From Achromobacter spanius (GTDB taxonomy: Bacteria; Pseudomonadota; Gammaproteobacteria; Burkholderiales; Burkholderiaceae_B): DNA of 64,000 nt. The position numbers were made by a program, and so were the translations under genes. The stretch lies in NCBI RefSeq assembly GCF_029637605.1, contig NZ_CP121261.1, forward strand, positions 6,200,001-6,264,000. Reading direction: 5' to 3'. Below are positions 28,648 to 38,569 of this stretch, piece after piece. Each line of letters opens with the position of its first letter. The stretch's first letter is position 1. Below the pieces are notes generated by a model. The model ran no database searches, had not been told where the DNA came from, and saw nothing but the letters and a program-made list of their open reading frames with translations.

Positions 28648-29616
28648 TTACTGCACCACGATATTGGCTTGCTTGATCAGTTGAGACACGATCGGCTGTT
28701 CGGCCTTGATCTGTTTGTCGAGCTCGGCGGCCGTACCCGAACGCGGGTCGATGCCCATGTCCAGCATGCGCTTCTTCACGCCTTCATCCTTCAGCGTTTC
28801 GGTCAGCGCGGCTTGCAGCTTTTCCAGCACCGGCGCCGGCGTGCCCTTCGGCGCAACAAAGCTGAACCACGCCGTCATGTCGAAGCCTTGATAGCCCTCT
28901 TCGGACAAGGTCTTCAGCTTGGGCAGCGTGGCCAGGCGTGACGGGCTGGTAATGGCGAACACCTTGACCTTGCCTGCTTCTGCCTGCGGAATGCCGGTGG
29001 CGACCATGTCAAAGAACAGGTCCACGTCGCCGCTGATCAGGGCCGGCAGCGCTTGCGTGGCGCCCTTGAAGGGCACGTGAAGAATGTCGATGCCCGCGCG
29101 CGACTTGAACAGTTCACCCGCCAGGTGCGACGAGGTGCCGGGGCCGAAGGTGGCAAACGTCAGCTTGCCCGGGTTCTGCTTGGCATAGGCCACCACGTCC
29201 TGCGTGCTGTTGAAGGGCTGCTTGGGGCTGGACAGCAGCACCAGGGGGCCGACGCCCACCATGCCGATACGCGCGAAGCTGTCCGGGTCGTAGGGCAGGT
29301 CCTTGTACAGATAGCGGTTCGTGACGAGCGTGGAGTTGGTGGCCATCAGGATCGTGTAGCCGTCCGGCTGCTCGCGCGATACATAGGCCGCGCCAATGGA
29401 CGTGCCCGCGCCCGCCTTGTTTTCCACGATCATGGATTGGCCCAGCGTCTTGGCCATGCGTTCAGCCAGGATGCGGGTCAGCACATCGGTGGCGCCGCCG
29501 GCCGGGAAGGGCGAGATGATCTTGATGGGCCGGGCCGGATAGGTCTCGGCTTGCGCGCCCAGTGCGGCCGCTCCCAGAACCAAGGTAGCCAGTAGTTTGA
29601 TGCTCGTGCGAATCAT
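28648..29616 (-). CDS. Bug-family (tripartite tricarboxylate) solute receptor
   Basis: A 322-residue periplasmic binding protein of the Bug family, which is greatly expanded in Bordetella and Achromobacter. The signal peptide is clear (MIRTSIKLL, cleavage after AQA). The mature protein starts YPARPIKIISPFPAGGATD, the family signature, and DVLTRILAERM follows. Ligands are usually carboxylates; none can be named here. No TctA/TctB membrane genes are adjacent, so it is an orphan receptor. It is divergent from an IclR regulator at 29785, a likely control pair. The 252 bp after it to 28395 hold no gene I can see. Confidence 0.9.
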   Translation of the reverse strand: MIRTSIKLLATLVLGAAALGAQAETYPARPIKIISPFPAGGATDVLTRILAERMAKTLGQSMIVENKAGAGTSIGAAYVSREQPDGYTILMATNSTLVTNRYLYKDLPYDPDSFARIGMVGVGPLVLLSSPKQPFNSTQDVVAYAKQNPGKLTFATFGPGTSSHLAGELFKSRAGIDILHVPFKGATQALPALISGDVDLFFDMVATGIPQAEAGKVKVFAITSPSRLATLPKLKTLSEEGYQGFDMTAWFSFVAPKGTPAPVLEKLQAALTETLKDEGVKKRMLDMGIDPRSGTAAELDKQIKAEQPIVSQLIKQANIVVQ

Positions 29617-29784
29617 GTTTTCCCCTTGAAATCGCGTGCGTGAGTGGATCGCCGGGCCTGGCTTTGGCGGCTGCGCGGTGAAGCGCGTGCGGTGCTTGCC
29701 AGGTCTCCTTGGATGCTTTAAATTCCGTTGTATGAAATTTAGTTTTGTCATTCGAAATAAACTATAAAAACGAAGCGTAGTGAA

Positions 29785-30639
29785 ATGCAATCTTTTTCTG
29801 ACCCCAAGCGCGTTGTTCATGCCGCCACCAAGCCGGACGAAAGGCTGGAACTGAGCCAGCCGGCACGCCGCAAACGCGCGGCCGGCGTGGGCGAGGGCGC
29901 CAGTTCGCCAGATTTCATTACCGCCTTGGCGCGGGGGTTGGATGTCTTGCGTTGTTTTCGCCATGGCGTGACGGCGCTGGGCAATCTGGACCTGGCCCGA
30001 TTGACCGGGCTGCCCAAGCCCACCATCAGCCGCATCACGTACACGCTGACCGAACTGGGTTACCTGCGTTATCACCCCGACACCGGCAAGTATTCGCCGG
30101 GCTATGGGGTGCTGGCGCTGGGCTTTGGCTTGTTGGCCGGACTGGAAGTGCGCGAACTGGCCAAGGCGTCGATGAGCGACCTGGCCCGCGACACCGGCGG
30201 CGCGGTCGCGCTGGGCGCCTTCGATGGCGATGCCATGACGTATGTCGAGGCTATCCACGGCTCGTCGGCCTTGTACCTGCGCCTGCCCGTGGGCTATCGC
30301 GCCAGCCTGGACAGCGCCATGGGCCGGGCATATCTGGCCAGCCTGCCGCAAAGCGCCTGTGATGAGGTGATGGCACGGCTGGGCCAGGCGGCGCCGCCTG
30401 CCGATGCGATCCTGCGCGCGCGCGCCGAGCTTCAGGAATTTGGCTGCTGCTTCGCGCTGGGCGAATGGCAGTCGGGCATCAACGCCGTGGCGGTGCCGTT
30501 CACCTCGATCACCGGCGAAGGCGTCTTTGTCATGAGCTGCGGCGGTCCGGTAAGCCTGCTGCCGGAGCCTGACTTGCGCACCCGCGTGGGGCCGGCGTTG
30601 CGCGCCGCGATCGTGGGGCTGGCGGGGGCCTCGACCTGA
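29785..30639 (+). CDS. IclR-family transcriptional regulator
   Basis: A 284-residue IclR regulator. The winged helix-turn-helix spans about 48-108 (ITALARGLDVLRCF, LTGLPKPTISRITYTLTELGYL), and the effector domain follows (DTGGAVALGAFDGDAMTYVE). The first 45 residues are basic and probably disordered. IclR proteins commonly control catabolism of aromatic or carboxylic acids. It is divergent from the Bug receptor across 168 bp of AT-rich DNA, which probably holds its operator. Confidence 0.88.
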   Translation: MQSFSDPKRVVHAATKPDERLELSQPARRKRAAGVGEGASSPDFITALARGLDVLRCFRHGVTALGNLDLARLTGLPKPTISRITYTLTELGYLRYHPDTGKYSPGYGVLALGFGLLAGLEVRELAKASMSDLARDTGGAVALGAFDGDAMTYVEAIHGSSALYLRLPVGYRASLDSAMGRAYLASLPQSACDEVMARLGQAAPPADAILRARAELQEFGCCFALGEWQSGINAVAVPFTSITGEGVFVMSCGGPVSLLPEPDLRTRVGPALRAAIVGLAGAST

Positions 30640-30721
30640 TCCCCGCAGCACATCCGGGTCTGGTTTGGCTATCTCGTACAATTCACAAATTGATCCACCC
30701 CTAGCGCCCTCGGAGACCCGT

Positions 30722-30988
30722 TTGGCCAAGCCCGCACAAGCCGATCCGCAGATTGATGACCGTCCCCTGCCTCAAGATTTCGAAACGGCCCTGGCCGAAC
30801 TGGAGTCCTTGGTGGCGGCCATGGAAGACGGCTCGTTGCCGCTTGAGCAATCACTGACCGCCTACCGGCGCGGCGTGGCGCTTACGCGGGTCTGCCAGGA
30901 ACGCCTGGCGCAGGCCGAACAGCAGGTCAAGGTTCTGGAAGGCGACCTGCTGCGCCCGCTGGACCCGGCAGCGCTGGATGACGAATAA
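30722..30988 (+). CDS. xseB: Exodeoxyribonuclease VII small subunit
   Basis: An 88-residue XseB, the small subunit of exonuclease VII, which degrades single-stranded DNA to oligonucleotides. The signature FETALAELESLVAAMEDGSLPLEQ is present, here noted by its core ALAELESLV and GSLPLEQSL. The TTG start at 30722 has GGAG about 7 bases upstream and gives the usual length; a TTG at 30665 would add 19 unusual residues. It overlaps the ispA start by 11 bp. The xseB-ispA-dxs order is widespread in proteobacteria. Confidence 0.93.
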   Translation: MAKPAQADPQIDDRPLPQDFETALAELESLVAAMEDGSLPLEQSLTAYRRGVALTRVCQERLAQAEQQVKVLEGDLLRPLDPAALDDE

Positions 30989-31907
30989 GAATCCGATGAA
31001 GCAAACTCAACTCCCCTTTGCGGAGTGGTTGCAGGGTCGCGTGCGGCACGTCGAAGACGTGCTGGACGACCTGATGCCCCCCGCGGACGTGCTGCCTGTC
31101 CGCCTGCATGAAGCCATGCGCTACGCCGTGCTGGGCGGTGGCAAGCGTGTACGCGCCGCCATGGTCTACGCTGCGGGGCAGGCCTGCCCGGTCAGCGGCA
31201 GCGTGCTGGCCATCGAGGCATCGCTGGACCGCGCCGCGGCTGCCGTCGAATTGATCCATGCTTATTCGCTGGTGCATGACGACCTGCCGTGCATGGACAA
31301 CGACACTTTGCGCCGTGGCCGGCCCACCACCCATGTGCAGTTCGACGAAGCCACCGCCATGCTGGCGGGCGACGCCTTGCAACCGCTGGCTTTCGACTTG
31401 CTGGCCTCGATGCCCATCGCGCCCGCGCTGATCGTGCAGGCGACCCAATCGCTGGCGCGCGCCGCCGGCAGCCAGGGCATGGCGGGCGGCCAGGCCATCG
31501 ACCTGCTCAGCGTCGGCCATTCGCTGTCGCGCGACGAACTCCAGACCATGCACAGCATGAAAACGGGCGCCATGCTGGCGTGCAGCGTGGCTCTGGGCGG
31601 CATCGTGGCGGGCGCCAGTTCGGCCTCGCGCCAGGCGCTGGACGCCTATGCGCAAGCCATGGGCCTGGCGTTCCAGGTGGTGGACGATATTCTGGACGTT
31701 ACCGCCGACACGGCCAGCCTGGGCAAGACGCCGGGCAAGGACGCGGCGGAAAACAAGCCCACCTACGTATCGCTGCTGGGCCTGTCCGAAGCGCGCGCGT
31801 TTGCCGAGGAATTGCGCGTGGCCGCGCGGGCGGCGCTGGAACCGCTGGGCGACGCGGGCTTGCGTCTGGCGCAATTGGCTGATTTCATCGTCCTTCGAGA
31901 CCGCTGA
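30978..31907 (+). CDS. ispA: Farnesyl diphosphate synthase (polyprenyl synthetase)
   Basis: A 309-residue trans-isoprenyl diphosphate synthase. The first Asp-rich motif DDLPCMDND is at 101-109 and the second DDILD at 236-240. The GGGKRVRA basic motif lies near residue 53. It condenses dimethylallyl and isopentenyl diphosphate to geranyl and farnesyl diphosphate in the cytosol. The two-residue insert in the first motif is typical of bacterial FPP synthases. It overlaps xseB and precedes dxs, so isoprenoid supply genes are grouped. An alternative ATG lies at 30996. Confidence 0.93.
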   Translation: MTNKNPMKQTQLPFAEWLQGRVRHVEDVLDDLMPPADVLPVRLHEAMRYAVLGGGKRVRAAMVYAAGQACPVSGSVLAIEASLDRAAAAVELIHAYSLVHDDLPCMDNDTLRRGRPTTHVQFDEATAMLAGDALQPLAFDLLASMPIAPALIVQATQSLARAAGSQGMAGGQAIDLLSVGHSLSRDELQTMHSMKTGAMLACSVALGGIVAGASSASRQALDAYAQAMGLAFQVVDDILDVTADTASLGKTPGKDAAENKPTYVSLLGLSEARAFAEELRVAARAALEPLGDAGLRLAQLADFIVLRDR

Positions 31908-31960
31908 TCCGTGATAAGCCCGGCCTGGGTTCAGGCCGGGGCAACGAACCCCATACAAGC

Positions 31961-33823
31961 ATGACGACTGATTTATTGGACCGCATTCAATCCCCGGCCG
32001 ACCTCAAGCGCCTGGATCGCCGCGAGCTGAAAAAGCTTGCCGACGAACTGCGCGGCTTTGTGCTGGAGTCGGTATCCAAAACGGGCGGGCACCTGTCGTC
32101 CAACCTGGGCACGGTCGAGCTGACGCTGGCCCTGCATCAGGTGTTCGACACGCCGCATGACCGCATCGTCTGGGACGTGGGGCACCAGTCCTATCCGCAC
32201 AAGATCCTGACTGGCCGCCGCGCCGGCATGGCCAAGTTGCGGCAGCAGGGCGGCATTTCGGGCTTTCCCAAGCGCAGCGAATCCGAGTACGACGCCTTTG
32301 GCACCGCGCACTCGTCCACGTCCATCTCGGCGGCGCTGGGCATGGCGGTGGCCTCGCGCAATGCGGGCGTGCAACGCCAGCACATCGCCGTCATTGGCGA
32401 CGGCGCCATGTCCGCGGGCATGGCGTTCGAGGCCATGAACAACGCGGGCGTCACGCCCAACATCAATCTGCTGGTCATCCTGAACGACAACGACATGTCG
32501 ATCTCGCCGCCAGTGGGGGCGCTGAACCGCTACCTGGCGCGCCTGATGTCGGGCCGCTTCTATGCCACCGCCAAGAACGTTGGCCGAGCCGTCCTGCAGC
32601 ATGTGCCGCCCGTGCTGGAACTGGCGCGCCGGTTTGAAGAACATGCCAAGGGCATGGTCACGCCGGCCACGCTGTTTGAAGAGTTCGGCTTCAACTATGT
32701 CGGCCCCATCGATGGGCACGACCTGGACGCGCTGGTGCCCACCCTGCAGAACCTGAAGGCGCTGCAAGGGCTGCAATTCCTGCATGTGGTCACCAAGAAG
32801 GGGCAGGGCTACAAGCTGGCCGAGGCCGACCCGGTGCTGTATCACGGCCCGGGCAAGTTCGATCCCGCGGTCGGCATCCAGCAATCCAAGGCGCCGGGCA
32901 AGCGCACGTTCACGCAGGTGTTCGGCCAGTGGCTGTGCGACATGGCCGAGCAAGACCCGCATCTGGTCGCCGTCACGCCGGCCATGCGCGAAGGCAGCGG
33001 CCTGGTTGAATTCGAAAAGCGCTTTCCGCTGCGTTATTTCGACGTGGGCATCGCTGAACAGCACGCCGTGACGTTCGCGGCCGGCGTGGCCTGCGAGGGG
33101 CAAAAGCCCGTCGTGGCGATCTACTCCACCTTCATGCAGCGCGGCTACGACCAGTTCATCCATGACGTCGCGCTGCAAAACCTGGACGTGACCTTCGCGC
33201 TGGATCGCGCCGGTATTGTCGGCGCCGACGGCGCCACCCACGCCGGCAATTACGACATCGCCTTTCTGCGTTGCGTGCCGAACATGGTGGTGGCCACGCC
33301 TTCCGACGAAAGCGAAAGCCGATTGTTGCTGTCGACCTGTTATCAGCACCCCGGCCCGGCTTCGGTGCGCTATCCGCGCGGCGCCGGCTGTGGCGCCCCG
33401 GAAGGCGCGGGCTTGGAAACGGTGGAACTGGGCCGTGGCGTGGTGCGGCGCGAAGGCAAGAAAATCGCCATCCTGGGCTTTGGCACGCTGGTGCAAGCGG
33501 CGCTTGCCGCGGCCGGCAAGCTGGACGCCACGGTGGCCGACATGCGCTTCGTCAAGCCGATCGACCTTGACCTGATCCTGGACCTGGCGCGTCGCCACGA
33601 CGCGCTGGTCACCATCGAAGACGCCTCGATCATGGGCGGGGCCGGCAGCGCGGTGCTGGAAGCGTTGAGCGCCGCGGGCGTGCAGATTCCGGTGCTGCAA
33701 CTGGGCCTGCCGGACGTCTTCATCGACCATGGCGATCAGGCGGCGCTGCTGGCCGGCATTGGCCTGGATGCCGCCGGCATCGAGCAGTCGATCCGCAATC
33801 GCTACGCCGATCTGCTGGCTTGA
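31961..33823 (+). CDS. dxs: 1-deoxy-D-xylulose-5-phosphate synthase
   Basis: A 620-residue thiamine-diphosphate enzyme making deoxyxylulose 5-phosphate from pyruvate and glyceraldehyde 3-phosphate, the first step of the MEP isoprenoid pathway. The TPP motif [16 protein letters not shown] is seen near residue 150 with [12 protein letters not shown] after it. The N-terminal [14 protein letters not shown] holds the catalytic His. The transketolase-type [16 protein letters not shown] is in the second half. A hairpin-forming 53-bp gap separates it from ispA. Confidence 0.97.
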   Translation: MTTDLLDRIQSPADLKRLDRRELKKLADELRGFVLESVSKTGGHLSSNLGTVELTLALHQVFDTPHDRIVWDVGHQSYPHKILTGRRAGMAKLRQQGGISGFPKRSESEYDAFGTAHSSTSISAALGMAVASRNAGVQRQHIAVIGDGAMSAGMAFEAMNNAGVTPNINLLVILNDNDMSISPPVGALNRYLARLMSGRFYATAKNVGRAVLQHVPPVLELARRFEEHAKGMVTPATLFEEFGFNYVGPIDGHDLDALVPTLQNLKALQGLQFLHVVTKKGQGYKLAEADPVLYHGPGKFDPAVGIQQSKAPGKRTFTQVFGQWLCDMAEQDPHLVAVTPAMREGSGLVEFEKRFPLRYFDVGIAEQHAVTFAAGVACEGQKPVVAIYSTFMQRGYDQFIHDVALQNLDVTFALDRAGIVGADGATHAGNYDIAFLRCVPNMVVATPSDESESRLLLSTCYQHPGPASVRYPRGAGCGAPEGAGLETVELGRGVVRREGKKIAILGFGTLVQAALAAAGKLDATVADMRFVKPIDLDLILDLARRHDALVTIEDASIMGGAGSAVLEALSAAGVQIPVLQLGLPDVFIDHGDQAALLAGIGLDAAGIEQSIRNRYADLLA

Positions 33824-34009
33824 AGCTGGCGCGACATCCGGTCGAGGGCGGTGCCCTCGTCCGGATTTGCAACACACTGTTCCGCCCCAACCGACCTACG
33901 GATAGAAGGGTTTTCCCTGGCGGTCGCGGGGCTTTGGGCGATAATGGCCCCCTCTCAAAGTTTCCTAGGCCTTGCGCAAGCGATTGATTGCCTAGACAGG
34001 TAAGCCGAA

Positions 34010-34807
34010 ATGAATTCTCCGATCGACCCCGCCATCGTGATGCCTGACGTCCAGAGTTCGGCGGACACCCGGCACATCCCGATCCAGCGCGTGGGTATTC
34101 GTGGCGTGCGCCACCCCATGCTGATTGAAAGCGGTGATGGTTCGCCCCAAGGCACCGTCGCCAACTGGACGCTGACCGTGGCGTTGCCGCCCGAAGAAAA
34201 GGGGACGCATATGTCCCGCTTTGTGGCGCTGTTGGAAAAGTATCGCAGCACGCCCATGACGCCGGCCTTGTTCCGCGCCATGGCGGCCGACATGCTGCCG
34301 CTGCTGCACGCAGAGCGCGGTGACATCACCGCGGCGTTCCCGTACTTCATCAACAAGTCGGCCCCCATTTCCGGTGTGCAAAGCCTGCTGGACTACGAAG
34401 TCCAGTGGATCGCGCGCGCCCAGGGCGACAGCGTTGAATTCGAGCTCGTCGTGCAGGTGCCGGTAACCAGCCTGTGCCCGTGTTCGAAGGCCATCTCGGA
34501 ATACGGCGCGCACAACCAGCGTTCGCACGTGACCGTGTCGGCCATCCTGAACGGCGACATCAGCATGGACGGCGTCATCCGCCTGATCGAAGAAGAAGGC
34601 TCGTGCGAACTGTGGGGCCTGCTCAAGCGCCCCGACGAAAAGTACGTGACCGAACGCGCCTACGACAACCCCAAGTTCGTCGAAGACCTAGTGCGTGACG
34701 TGGCCGCGCGCCTGACCGCGCACCCCGGCATCGCCCGCTATCGCGTCGAAGCCGAGAACTTTGAATCGATCCACAACCACTCGGCCTACGCCGTCGTGGA
34801 AGGCTGA
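34010..34807 (+). CDS. folE2: GTP cyclohydrolase FolE2 (type IB)
   Basis: A 265-residue GTP cyclohydrolase I of the FolE2 type, making dihydroneopterin triphosphate for folate. The metal-binding motif [18 protein letters not shown] is near residue 155, and GVRHPM is near residue 35. FolE2 enzymes can use metals other than zinc; in some species they replace zinc-dependent FolE in zinc starvation, in others they are the only copy. I see no convincing Zur operator in the 186-bp upstream gap. The DUF817 gene follows after 7 bp. Confidence 0.95.
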   Translation: MNSPIDPAIVMPDVQSSADTRHIPIQRVGIRGVRHPMLIESGDGSPQGTVANWTLTVALPPEEKGTHMSRFVALLEKYRSTPMTPALFRAMAADMLPLLHAERGDITAAFPYFINKSAPISGVQSLLDYEVQWIARAQGDSVEFELVVQVPVTSLCPCSKAISEYGAHNQRSHVTVSAILNGDISMDGVIRLIEEEGSCELWGLLKRPDEKYVTERAYDNPKFVEDLVRDVAARLTAHPGIARYRVEAENFESIHNHSAYAVVEG

Positions 34808-34814
34808 GCTTCCC

Positions 34815-35738
34815 GTGCACCATCCGGCGGCCAACGACTGGCCGCTTATCGCGGGGCTGCAAGCCTGGGAATCGCGGCTGGCCAATAACCTGGCCGGCCG
34901 CGGTCGTTTGGGCGTGGCGTTCTACGAGTTCTTTCGCTTTGGCGTCAAGCAGGCCTGGGCCTGCCTGTTTGGCGGGCTGATGTGCGCGTTGCTGCTGGGC
35001 ACGCACTGGTGGTATCCCAAGGACGCGTTGCTGGCGCGCTACGACTTCCTGACGATCGCCGCGCTGGGCATCCAGGCCTTGTTGCTGGCCTTGCGTATGG
35101 AGACCTGGAGCGAGGCCCGCGTGATCCTGATGTTCCATGTGGTCGGCACCGGCATGGAAATCTTCAAGACGGCGGCGGGGTCATGGATCTATCCCGAGGC
35201 CAGCGTGCTGCGCATCGGCGGGGTGCCGCTTTTTACCGGCTTCATGTATGCGGCGGTGGGTAGCTACCTGGCGCGGGTGTGGCGGCTGTTCGACTTCCGG
35301 TTTCGCGCCCATCCTCCCATGGTCGCCACCGTGGCCTTGTCGGTGCTGATCTACCTGAACTTCTTCGCGCACCACTTCATCATGGATTTCCGGTGGGTGC
35401 TGTTCGCGCTGACGGCCGTGCTGTTCGCGCGGACCTGGGTGTATTTCCGCATATGGCGCGTCTACCGCCGCATGCCCTTGCTGCTGGGCTTCGTGCTGGT
35501 GGCCTTGTTCATCTGGTTCGCCGAAAACATCGGCACCTTCGCCAACGCCTGGCGCTATCCCAACCAGTCGCACGCCTGGCAATGGGTATCCATCGCCAAG
35601 CTGGGCTCGTGGTTTCTCTTGATGATCATCAGCTACGTGATGGTCAGCCTGGTAAACCGGCCGCGTGAAATCGATGTTGCCGATCTGCCGCAAACGGCAG
35701 AGGTGGGCGGCGGAAAAGCCCCGTCCCTGATTTCCTGA
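34815..35738 (+). CDS. DUF817-family integral membrane protein
   Basis: A 307-residue inner-membrane protein with about eight helices, matching the DUF817 family by its conserved EIFKTAAGSWIYPE and GGVPLFTGFMYAAVGSYLAR region. The function of the family is unknown to me. The GTG start at 34815 is 7 bp after the folE2 stop, implying co-transcription; a longer frame would overlap folE2. The last 25 residues are polar and cytoplasmic. Confidence 0.75.
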   Translation: MHHPAANDWPLIAGLQAWESRLANNLAGRGRLGVAFYEFFRFGVKQAWACLFGGLMCALLLGTHWWYPKDALLARYDFLTIAALGIQALLLALRMETWSEARVILMFHVVGTGMEIFKTAAGSWIYPEASVLRIGGVPLFTGFMYAAVGSYLARVWRLFDFRFRAHPPMVATVALSVLIYLNFFAHHFIMDFRWVLFALTAVLFARTWVYFRIWRVYRRMPLLLGFVLVALFIWFAENIGTFANAWRYPNQSHAWQWVSIAKLGSWFLLMIISYVMVSLVNRPREIDVADLPQTAEVGGGKAPSLIS

Positions 35739-35988
35739 CGCCCCGATCGCTTGCGAAGCAATCCTCAATCGGTAATAATCGAGGGCTTTCTTGCTCGACC
35801 GCCCATGGTTTTTGGGTAGCGGGCTGCCCCTTGCGGGCTAGTTGTCTTTTGCTGATTTGGATAAAAGCAGTGGCCGCTGTGGCAAACCCAGTGGCAAACC
35901 AGTGTGAATCCAGGTACGCAACCACCCATGATGGAAAGCGCGGGTGCAAGACGCTTGGCCAGCAAGACATCCTCAAGGAGTTTTACTC

Positions 35989-36363
35989 ATGCGTCACTAC
36001 GAAGTAGTGTTTATTGTTCACCCCGACCAAAGCGAGCAAGTGCCCGCCATGGTCGAACGCTACCAAGCGCTGGTCACGGGCCAAGGCGGCTCGGTTCACC
36101 GCCTGGAAGACTGGGGTCGCCGTCAACTGGCCTACCCGATCCAGAAGCTCGTCAAGGCTCACTACGTTTGCCTGAACATCGAGTGCGGCCAAGCCACGCT
36201 GGATGAGCTGGAACACTCGTTCCGCTACAACGACGCCGTTCTGCGCCACCTGGTCATCAAGACCAAGAAGGCCCAGACCACGCCCTCGATCATGATGAAG
36301 TCGGTTGAGCGCGAAGAAGCCCGTAAGGCTTCGGCTGAAGCTGTCGCGGTTCAGCCCGAGTAA
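35989..36363 (+). CDS. rpsF: 30S ribosomal protein S6
   Basis: A 124-residue S6, beginning [18 protein letters not shown], with the family's [14 protein letters not shown] near residue 40. An AAGGAG site lies 8 bases upstream. First gene of rpsF-priB-rpsR-rplI. The 250-bp leader before it is unusually long. In many bacteria this leader carries an S6:S18-binding RNA, but I could not confirm that structure by eye. The frame open upstream of 35989 is not translated in the family. Confidence 0.97.
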   Translation: MRHYEVVFIVHPDQSEQVPAMVERYQALVTGQGGSVHRLEDWGRRQLAYPIQKLVKAHYVCLNIECGQATLDELEHSFRYNDAVLRHLVIKTKKAQTTPSIMMKSVEREEARKASAEAVAVQPE

Positions 36364-36414
36364 GCAGGGCTCACGCAGAGCTCATCCCATGAAGTCCCCT
36401 CGGTGCCTGGCAGG

Positions 36415-36738
36415 ATGAATAAGCTGGAACTCAGCGCCCGCGTTCTTGAATGCGAGCCTTTGCGCCACACTCCCGCCGGTCTGCCCGCACTGGAAATGGT
36501 GTTGGCGCACGAGTCCGAAGTCATCGAAGCCGGCCACCCGCGCCGTGTTGAATTGACGATCACGGCCGTGGCATTGGGCGATCTGGCGTTGCTGTTGAAG
36601 AACACCGCGTTAGGGTCTGAATTGTTGGTGCAGGGGTTTTTGGCTCCCGTCCGCAAAGACTCGGTGAAGATCAAGCTGCATCTGCAGCAGGCACGCAAGA
36701 TCAGCGGTAGCGCAGGACGCGATCCGCAGGTGGCTTGA
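36415..36738 (+). CDS. priB: Primosomal replication protein N (PriB)
   Basis: A 107-residue OB-fold single-strand DNA-binding protein of the PriB group, which works with PriA in restarting stalled forks. It begins [26 protein letters not shown], of which NKLELSARV and GLPALEM are the recognisable parts. The position between rpsF and rpsR is conserved in beta- and gamma-proteobacteria and supports the call. The start is not certain: ATG 36415 or GTG 36403, neither with a good ribosome site. Confidence 0.9.
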   Translation: MNKLELSARVLECEPLRHTPAGLPALEMVLAHESEVIEAGHPRRVELTITAVALGDLALLLKNTALGSELLVQGFLAPVRKDSVKIKLHLQQARKISGSAGRDPQVA

Positions 36739-36858
36739 AAGGGTTGAGCAAGAGGTGCGAGAGCGCCTTCTGAATACGGATAGGTTATGGGGTGCTGGGC
36801 CCGGTTTTCAAAAAACCCCGGGTAAAACCCGCCCCCCTCAAACATAGAGGCACATATC

Positions 36859-37131
36859 ATGGCTTTCTTCGGAAAACGCAAAGAAAAACGCAAATTCACG
36901 CAGCAGAACCCGCTCTTCAAGCGTCGTAAGTTCTGCCGCTTTACCGCAGCCGGCGTCGAAGAGATCGACTACAAGGATCTGGACACCCTGCGCGACTTCG
37001 TGCAAGAAAACGGCAAGATCATCCCGGCTCGCTTGACCGGCACCAAGGCAATCTACCAGCGCCAGCTGGACACCGCCATCAAGCGCGCGCGCTTCCTGGC
37101 CCTGTTGCCTTACACCGACAACCACAACTAA
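36859..37131 (+). CDS. rpsR: 30S ribosomal protein S18
   Basis: A 90-residue S18 with the core [20 protein letters not shown] and [10 protein letters not shown], and the C-terminal [13 protein letters not shown]. It binds S6 on the platform of the small subunit. It follows priB after a 120-bp gap and precedes rplI by 14 bp. Confidence 0.97.
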   Translation: MAFFGKRKEKRKFTQQNPLFKRRKFCRFTAAGVEEIDYKDLDTLRDFVQENGKIIPARLTGTKAIYQRQLDTAIKRARFLALLPYTDNHN

Positions 37132-37145
37132 TCCGGGGCACTGAA

Positions 37146-37601
37146 ATGCAAGTTATTCTGCTCGAAAAAGTCCTCAATCTGGGCAACCTGGGTGAAGTCG
37201 TCCGCGTGCGTGACGGTTACGCCCGCAACTTCCTGATTCCCCAGCGCAAGGCCCGTCGTGCTACCGACGCCGCCCTGAAGGAATTCGAAGCTCGTCGCGC
37301 TGAACTGGAAAAGGCCCAGGCTGAAAAGCTGGCCGCCTCCCAGGCTCTGGGTGAGCGCATCGCCGGCTTCCAACTGAAGATCGCTCAGAAGGCCGGCGTT
37401 GACGGTCGTCTGTTCGGCTCGGTGACCAATGCCGACATCGCTGAAGCGCTGAAGAAGGCTGGTTTCGAAGGCGTTGAAAAGGGCCAAGTGCGCCTGCCCA
37501 ACGGTCAACTGAAGTCGGTTGGCGAGTTCCCGATCCAGGTCGCTCTGCACGCTGACGTTGTTGTTGACGTCACGGTCCTGGTCGAAGGCGAACTGTCCTA
37601 A
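37146..37601 (+). CDS. rplI: 50S ribosomal protein L9
   Basis: A 151-residue L9. The N-terminal domain reads [19 protein letters not shown] with [13 protein letters not shown], followed by the long connecting helix (about 41-74) and the C-terminal domain. The length is standard. It ends the rpsF operon, followed by a strong terminator at 37624. Confidence 0.97.
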   Translation: MQVILLEKVLNLGNLGEVVRVRDGYARNFLIPQRKARRATDAALKEFEARRAELEKAQAEKLAASQALGERIAGFQLKIAQKAGVDGRLFGSVTNADIAEALKKAGFEGVEKGQVRLPNGQLKSVGEFPIQVALHADVVVDVTVLVEGELS

Positions 37602-37623
37602 GCCGGTACCCGCGGTAAAAAGA

Positions 37624-37650
37624 AGCCGGCCCGCGCGCCGGCTTTTTTTC
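37624..37650 (+). terminator. Terminator after rplI
   Basis: 7-bp stem AGCCGGC/GCCGGCT, loop CCGCGC, then seven T. Ends the ribosomal protein operon. Confidence 0.9.
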
Positions 37651-37729
37651 TTGTTGTCTGGTCGTCTCATGCTTGCCGCCTTGTCGGTGCCACGCCCAAG
37701 ACGCCACCTTGCTTCGCACAGAGGACCCC

Positions 37730-38569
37730 TTGACTCAGCCGCCCGTCCATCGCAATGCGCCGCCCGGCCTGCGCGCCTGGCTCGACAGCGTCGACGCCCA
37801 GCGTGAACCTTCGGTGCGCGACGTGAGGATCGACGGCGTGCGCTGCATCGTCAAGCGCCGGCGTCCAAGTTTTGGGCGCGGCGTCAGCTACGCGCTGCGC
37901 TATGTGCGCGCGCTGTTCCTGGGCTTGGGATGCAAGGTCTTCCTGGGCGAGTTCCCACGTCCTGGTGTGCTGCTGCGCAATGGCCTGACGCACGAGGCCC
38001 AGCGCTTGTCCACGTTGCTGGAAGCAGGCTGCCGCGTACCAGAAGTGTGGTGGCAGGAGCAGGGCCTGTTGGTGCTGGAATACGTGGGCGACGACCTGGC
38101 CGACCTGATCCGCAACGAAGACGCCACCTCGCAGCTTTGGTTGACCCGTGCGGCGGCCGCTGATCTGGCGGCCTTTCATGCGCGCGGCATGTGGCATGGC
38201 GGCGCGCAAATCCGCAATATCACCCTGCGTGATGGCGAGCTGTGGCGCATCGATTTCGAAGAGAACATCGGCGCAACCCTGTCTCGGCCGCTGGCCCAGG
38301 CCTACGACCTTTTCCAGATGTTGTCGTCGCTGGTGTCTTTGCGTAAATTGCCCGACGATGTGGCCGTCACGCTGGGTAAACTGGCCCTCGACGTCTACCT
38401 GGAAAGCAACCCGGACACCGCGGTCAAGGCGCGCATGAAGCGCCTGGCCCGCGTGCTTTGCGGCGTTGCGGCGCCTTTGCGTCCCCTGTTGCGGCGCCTT
38501 CCGTCGCGCGATATCCAAGGTTTTTTCCGCGTTGCCGATATCCTGCAGCCGTTACTATTGAAGCCATGA
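37730..38569 (+). CDS. Kinase-fold protein (BUD32/LPS-kinase-like)
   Basis: A 279-residue protein with a minimal protein-kinase-like fold. The catalytic-loop equivalent is HGGAQIRNI with His at 156, and the metal motif is IDFEEN with D175. Upstream, LLVLEYVGDDLADLI resembles the hinge, and the beta-3 Lys may be in RCIVKRRRPS. Relatives include BUD32-type and lipopolysaccharide Kdo/WaaP-type kinases; the substrate cannot be told. The TTG start at 37730 has GAGGA upstream. Its stop overlaps the dnaB start by 4 bp, so the two are coupled in translation. Confidence 0.75.
   Translation: MTQPPVHRNAPPGLRAWLDSVDAQREPSVRDVRIDGVRCIVKRRRPSFGRGVSYALRYVRALFLGLGCKVFLGEFPRPGVLLRNGLTHEAQRLSTLLEAGCRVPEVWWQEQGLLVLEYVGDDLADLIRNEDATSQLWLTRAAAADLAAFHARGMWHGGAQIRNITLRDGELWRIDFEENIGATLSRPLAQAYDLFQMLSSLVSLRKLPDDVAVTLGKLALDVYLESNPDTAVKARMKRLARVLCGVAAPLRPLLRRLPSRDIQGFFRVADILQPLLLKP

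Noticed and set aside
31973..33877. 634-residue minus-strand frame opposite dxs
   Set aside because: Shadow of dxs; same compositional signs and no start signal.
33824..34009. Zur operator upstream of folE2
   Set aside because: No convincing palindromic AT-rich Zur-like site; folE2 may simply be the housekeeping enzyme here.
35739..35988. S6:S18-binding leader RNA before rpsF
   Set aside because: The leader is long enough, but I could not fold the conserved CCG-bulge structure by eye; a covariance search would decide.
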